DNA from: Candidatus Dojkabacteria bacterium
GTDB lineage: Bacteria > Patescibacteriota > Dojkabacteria > GCA-002793355
DNA length: 8,823 bases
Direction of reading: 5' to 3'
Assembly: GCA_027033525.1 (NCBI GenBank)
Contig: JALVLD010000132.1
Coordinates: 1-8,823, forward strand
Shown here: positions 5,951 to 8,823 of the stretch, piece after piece
How positions within the stretch are numbered: position 1 is the stretch's first letter
Layout of the letters: each line of letters starts with the position of its first letter
Translations under genes and position numbers: made by a program
Notes under the pieces: model-generated
Database searches by the model: none
Told to the model about the DNA's origin: nothing
The model's input: only the letters and a program-made list of their open reading frames with translations

Positions 5951-6757
5951 GTGGAAAACATTTTGGATACATTTTTCTTTTATGAAACAGCCGATCTCGA
6001 CTTCAGAAATTTTAATGCGGTAAAATTAATGATGAATTTATTTAAGCGTAGGTTAAAAAAGATTTATTTTTTACTCTACTCTAGTATTAAAGAGGCTATA
6101 GATTTTGTATTTAAGTACATTTTAGGGTTGTTTTGTAATTTTTCTATTTTATTTTTTTGCAAAAAATTATTTAAAAAAAGATATTTATATAAAGTAAATG
6201 CTACAAAATTGTTTAGGAAAGCACGTTTGTTTGTAGAGATAGGCTCAGGACATGGAGAATTAGCCAAATTTTTAAGCAGGCGTAATTTAGATACATTATT
6301 ATGTACTTTTGAGATTAAGAGTCGTTTTTATAAAAAAACTGCAAATGTTTTAAAGAAATATCCCAACGGAATTGCATTTAAAAGTGATGGATATAAAGAT
6401 TTGTTAAGACTTTTTGCAAACAATTCTGTGAATAAAGTATTTATTATGTTTCCGGATCCATGGAATAAAAAAAGACATTTTAAGCGTCGCAGAATTACTT
6501 GTAAGTGGTTATGTAAAGCAGTGTCTATTCTATCTACAGCAGGGGAGCTGCTTATTGTTACAGACCATTTAGATTATTACAGGTTTATAAAAGAGCAAAT
6601 TGCTAATTGCTTATGTCTAAAAAAGCAAGGCGTTGATATAGAAAAGGGGAAATATATTCCAGAGAAACTTAATTTAGTGCAAACTCATTATTATAAGAAG
6701 GCAATAAAAAGAGGGGATATTCCGAGATACTTTTTGATAAAGCGGATAGGTGCTTAA
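5951..6757 (+). CDS. trmB: tRNA (guanine-N7-)-methyltransferase TrmB, divergent
   Basis: TrmB uses S-adenosylmethionine to make m7G at tRNA position 46. With the GTG start at 5951 the product has 268 residues. Diagnostic motifs: the SAM loop FVEIGSGHGE (94-103), acidic FEIK (120-123), the family hallmark FPDPWNKKRHFKRRR (167-181), and VTDHLDYY (203-210). Oddities: about 90 residues precede the SAM loop, including a basic stretch and a hydrophobic segment (~49-70, FVFKYILGLFCNFSILFF) unlike the usual N-terminus. The C-terminal TxxE substrate-site motif reads THYY (245-248), with Tyr in place of Glu. The N-terminal half is extremely AT-rich (about 15-25% GC by hand count). The start is uncertain: GTG 5951 gives the longest frame, while ATG 6029 or 6032 would give 242 or 241 residues, still normal for the family. 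No Shine-Dalgarno sequence precedes any of them. It converges with the metallopeptidase gene across 74 bases. The family assignment is firm. Confidence 0.9.
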   Translation: MENILDTFFFYETADLDFRNFNAVKLMMNLFKRRLKKIYFLLYSSIKEAIDFVFKYILGLFCNFSILFFCKKLFKKRYLYKVNATKLFRKARLFVEIGSGHGELAKFLSRRNLDTLLCTFEIKSRFYKKTANVLKKYPNGIAFKSDGYKDLLRLFANNSVNKVFIMFPDPWNKKRHFKRRRITCKWLCKAVSILSTAGELLIVTDHLDYYRFIKEQIANCLCLKKQGVDIEKGKYIPEKLNLVQTHYYKKAIKRGDIPRYFLIKRIGA

Positions 6758-6810
6758 AGTCTTTGTGATTACGGTTATTCTTTTTGGACTCTGGAGATTA
6801 TACATATGTG

Positions 6811-6830
6811 TTGTACGAAATGTTGTACAA
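6811..6830. repeat. Inverted repeat between convergent genes
   Basis: TTGTAC (6811-6816) and GTACAA (6825-6830) form a six-base-pair stem with an eight-base loop, directly before the metallopeptidase stop codon and 53 bases past the trmB stop. The same stretch also reads as a direct repeat, TGTTGTAC at 6809-6816 and 6821-6828. No T-run on either side, so only a weak candidate for shared transcription end. Confidence 0.25.
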
Positions 6831-6831
6831 T

Positions 6832-7500
6832 CTAAATCACTCTTACTCTTTCCCACTTCCTAAGTTCTTTTCTGCGTTTTTTGTAATGTTTATCTAAACG
6901 TTCAACTAGTCCCCAAAAAGCTTTTGAATGATTCATATATACCAAATGGGCTACTTCATGGGCAATTATATAGTCTACTAAGCGTAATGGTAACCAGGCT
7001 AATCTAAAGCTAAAATTTAGATTTTTTAAAGGTGAACAACTCCCCCATCGTCTAAGGCTGTTTCTTATAAAAAGTTTGTTAAAATCTTGGTTAATTGCTC
7101 CAAGATAAACACGAAGCCTTGGAATTAGTTTTGGTTTTAGTTGTGTTTTATAAAACAAATAAACTTGTCGTCTAAATATTGATTTGTTTTGTTTGAATAA
7201 ATTTGTATCTATGTAAAAATATGGTTTTGAATATTTGATCGGTTGGGGAGCATTTTTCACAAGCTTTATTGGATGGTAACTTCCCCACAAGGGCCACATA
7301 TCTGTATGTTCGTATAACACAAAGGAGTTTTTGCACTCCTCTATTTTGTTGTCTATCCATGTTTTATGTTTTTGCAAGAATTTATAAATATAATCATCTG
7401 AAACAAATTTAGGAGCAATTACATTAACTGTACAATCTTTGGTAATAGTAACACTTAAAGTTTGTCGTTGTGCTTTTTTAGTAATTGTTATCTTTAGCAT
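6832..7500 (-). CDS. YgjP-like (DUF45) zinc metallopeptidase
   Basis: The 222-residue protein has the full pattern of the YgjP/DUF45 family. The N-terminus has RQTLSVTI, a beta-strand reading TVNVIAP, and WIDNKI. RRWGSCS (150-156) is followed by LNFSFRLAWLP, DYIIAHEVAHLVYMNHSKAFW (zinc ligands His181, His185 and probably His191, catalytic Glu182), and a basic C-terminal helix. The family shares the HExxH zinc-peptidase signature, but its substrates are poorly known; in some bacteria its members lie beside restriction or DNA-processing genes. There is no signal peptide or membrane segment, so it should be cytoplasmic. ATG at 7500 is 24 bases after the korB stop on the same strand, suggesting co-transcription, though no functional tie to the oxidoreductase is evident. 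No Shine-Dalgarno sequence. The tight link may reflect compact packing only. Confidence 0.9.
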   Translation of the reverse strand: MLKITITKKAQRQTLSVTITKDCTVNVIAPKFVSDDYIYKFLQKHKTWIDNKIEECKNSFVLYEHTDMWPLWGSYHPIKLVKNAPQPIKYSKPYFYIDTNLFKQNKSIFRRQVYLFYKTQLKPKLIPRLRVYLGAINQDFNKLFIRNSLRRWGSCSPLKNLNFSFRLAWLPLRLVDYIIAHEVAHLVYMNHSKAFWGLVERLDKHYKKRRKELRKWERVRVI

Positions 7501-7524
7501 AGCACTTTTAAGAATTAATGGGAA

Positions 7525-8379
7525 TTAAAGATTGTTAATAAGTTCTTTCAAACCGCGCTTTTTAACAGCTAAACCAGCCTTTTTAAGGACTTGTGGATAT
7601 TTTTTATAAATTGTTGGTTTATCCGCTTTGTAGAATACTCCAATAGGTACCTTGTTTGTGGTGTGAGCTTCTTCTGCTTTTTGATAAGCAAGTTGTTTGT
7701 TTGTAGGATCGTATTTTGTATCCTCTAGTTTATATACGCGTTCCTTGTAATAAGCTAGTGTATTTAAATGGTTCCATGTTACACATGTTTGCAAAATATC
7801 TACAATAGCAAAACCTTTATGTTGGATTGCTTGTTTAATAAGCTCTTTTAGGTGGGAGGGATCTCCTACCCAACCTCTTGCAACAAAGCTGGCTCCAGCA
7901 GCAATAGAAACACTTATTGGATTTATTGGTTCATCTACAGTACCAGTGGGGTAAGTTTTGGTAGGATAGTTTTTTTCGGTTGTAGGTGATGTTTGTCCGG
8001 TTGTTAAGCCATATATTTGGTTGTTGTGTACTAAAACAGTTATATCTTCATTTCTTTGGGCAGCTGCTATCCAATGAGCAGCACCTTCCCAGTACATACC
8101 GCCATCGCCAATATCAGCAATTACAGTAAGCTCTGGGTTGGTGTATTTTACACCTATTGCAGGCAGTATAGCTCTGCCATGTAATACTTTGAAGTTATTT
8201 GCAATAATTTTATCTGCTCCATTTCCAGCACAACCAATATCAAATGTAATTACAGTCTTGTAAGGGGGGATATTAAGTTCAGCAAGGGCTTGTTTAAGTA
8301 CGCTTAAGATTACGTAATTACCACAACCAGGGCACCAGGTAGGTACTATTTCACTGTTGTAATCTGTTATGTTTACCAT
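7525..8379 (-). CDS. korB: 2-oxoacid:ferredoxin oxidoreductase, beta subunit
   Basis: This subunit binds thiamine diphosphate and a 4Fe-4S cluster and, with the alpha subunit, oxidatively decarboxylates 2-oxoacids to acyl-CoA using ferredoxin (or runs in reverse). The 284-residue product has WCPGCGNYVI (15-24), the thiamine-diphosphate motif GDG (91-93) separated by 25 residues from NN (119-120), then IYGLTTGQTSPTT (122-134), and QTCVTWN (197-203). Cys16, Cys19, Cys50 and Cys199 follow the spacing of the cluster ligands in two-subunit KorB/PorB enzymes. After GDG the sequence is GMYWEGAAH, where many family members have D and then GGNH; this is a local variant and not an obvious loss of function. 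The true substrate (2-oxoglutarate, pyruvate or broad) cannot be read from sequence, so korB is a family-level name. ATG 8379 sits 14 bases after the korA stop, with a weak GGA seven bases upstream. Confidence 0.93.
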   Translation of the reverse strand: MVNITDYNSEIVPTWCPGCGNYVILSVLKQALAELNIPPYKTVITFDIGCAGNGADKIIANNFKVLHGRAILPAIGVKYTNPELTVIADIGDGGMYWEGAAHWIAAAQRNEDITVLVHNNQIYGLTTGQTSPTTEKNYPTKTYPTGTVDEPINPISVSIAAGASFVARGWVGDPSHLKELIKQAIQHKGFAIVDILQTCVTWNHLNTLAYYKERVYKLEDTKYDPTNKQLAYQKAEEAHTTNKVPIGVFYKADKPTIYKKYPQVLKKAGLAVKKRGLKELINNL

Positions 8380-8393
8380 GTAGTTTCCATAGG

Positions 8394-8823
8394 TTAACTT
8401 ATGTCTTCATTAATAAAGAATGGTTCACCGTCAAATTTTAAAAGTGTTTTTGTAATTTTGGCTCCTGCAAGTTGTAAATCGTGCTTTAATTGGGCTGTGC
8501 TGTTGTTCTCCATTAAGATTATTTCTTTATATTTTGCAAATAATCTTTGCAATTTAGAATAATTTAGAGGATACATAAAAGTAAAGTGTATTACAGCATA
8601 TTTGTGCTTAGTTTTATTTAAGTTTAGCTTTTCTGCCAAATAAATTGCTGGCCATTTCATACTCCCCCAAGACACAATTGCACGTGTTGCATCTTTAGGA
8701 CCATATACTTTAGGAAGTGGCATGGATTTTTTGATATTTTCTAGTTTTTTAATTCGTTTGCCTTGCATTAAAACACGAGTGGGATCACTTTCTATAGAAT
8801 TGCCATATTCGTCATGTTCATCG
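8394..8823 (-). CDS. korA: 2-oxoacid:ferredoxin oxidoreductase, alpha subunit, C-terminal part
   Basis: The frame is open to the window edge, so this is the last ~143 codons of a longer gene whose start is off-window; the internal ATG at 8768 is not the start. The edge reads DEHDEYGNSIESDPTRVLMQ, a typical KorA segment, followed by KVYGP, IVSWGSMKWPAIYLAEKL, the MENNSTAQL motif (family: EnN.tgQL) and LLKFDGEPF near the C-terminus. These belong to the C-terminal domains of the alpha subunit; the N-terminal gamma-like and pyrimidine-binding domains would lie upstream. It pairs with the beta subunit encoded 14 bases downstream. Whether the gene carries a fused gamma domain, as usual in the two-subunit type, cannot be seen here. 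Confidence 0.92.
   Translation of the reverse strand, partial: DEHDEYGNSIESDPTRVLMQGKRIKKLENIKKSMPLPKVYGPKDATRAIVSWGSMKWPAIYLAEKLNLNKTKHKYAVIHFTFMYPLNYSKLQRLFAKYKEIILMENNSTAQLKHDLQLAGAKITKTLLKFDGEPFFINEDIS

Noticed and set aside
1..8823. TGA reassignment, suggested by the absence of TGA stops
   Set aside because: No in-frame TGA occurs in any gene, and nine genes are too few for the lack of TGA stops to mean much in AT-rich DNA.
1..8823. CRISPR array, insertion sequence, prophage or toxin-antitoxin locus
   Set aside because: No regularly spaced repeats, transposase motifs, terminal inverted repeats or recognisable small gene pairs are present.

Overview
The window looks like ordinary chromosomal DNA from a low-GC bacterium with a Gram-positive-like wall. 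I lean towards a member of the Candidate Phyla Radiation (Patescibacteria), possibly near Microgenomates or Katanobacteria. Reasons: the SpoIID/LytB protein has a long mid-domain insertion and a C-terminal IRVG module; a YkuD L,D-transpeptidase is coupled to it; the SmpB core reads DPIRFRKLLL; there is a YgjP-type metallopeptidase and a two-subunit 2-oxoacid:ferredoxin oxidoreductase; genes are tightly packed; and Shine-Dalgarno sequences are nearly absent. The lineage is inferred from protein style, not demonstrated. All nine genes read in the standard code with no in-frame TGA, which argues against the TGA=Gly code of Gracilibacteria/SR1. Stops are seven TAA, two TAG and no TGA.

Layout. (1) Positions 1-1916, plus strand: a cell-wall pair. 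The 3' part of a spoIID/lytB-like gene overlaps by one base (TAATG) with a membrane-anchored L,D-transpeptidase gene. (2) Positions 1947-3653, minus strand: a predicted membrane-anchored, cysteine-free protein of unknown function, followed by smpB (trans-translation, tmRNA partner), probably one transcript from a promoter near 3690-3718. (3) Positions 3654-4003: the only long gene-poor stretch. It holds divergent promoters for the unknown gene and dnaG and a perfect 15-base palindrome. (4) Positions 4004-6757, plus strand: dnaG (primase), then a 108-base gap with two stem-loops and a possible promoter, then trmB (tRNA m7G46 methyltransferase). The usual dnaG-rpoD neighbourhood is not present. 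(5) Positions 6832-8823, minus strand: korA (partial), korB and a YgjP-like zinc metallopeptidase gene, closely spaced and probably co-transcribed from a promoter outside the window.

How the genes work together. The SpoIID and L,D-transpeptidase proteins should both act outside the membrane on peptidoglycan, one by glycan-strand cleavage and the other by 3-3 cross-linking or protein attachment. SmpB, DnaG and TrmB are housekeeping functions in ribosome rescue, replication priming and tRNA modification. KorAB interconverts 2-oxoacids and acyl-CoA with ferredoxin and implies anaerobic metabolism.

I found no CRISPR array, insertion sequence, tRNA, rRNA or clear new multi-gene system. The observations most worth checking are the cysteine-containing insertion and SDGC active site of the L,D-transpeptidase, the divergent TrmB (odd N-terminus, TxxE motif changed to TxxY), the unknown protein in the smpB operon, and the consistent pattern of promoters followed by leaders of about 30-40 nt without a Shine-Dalgarno sequence.
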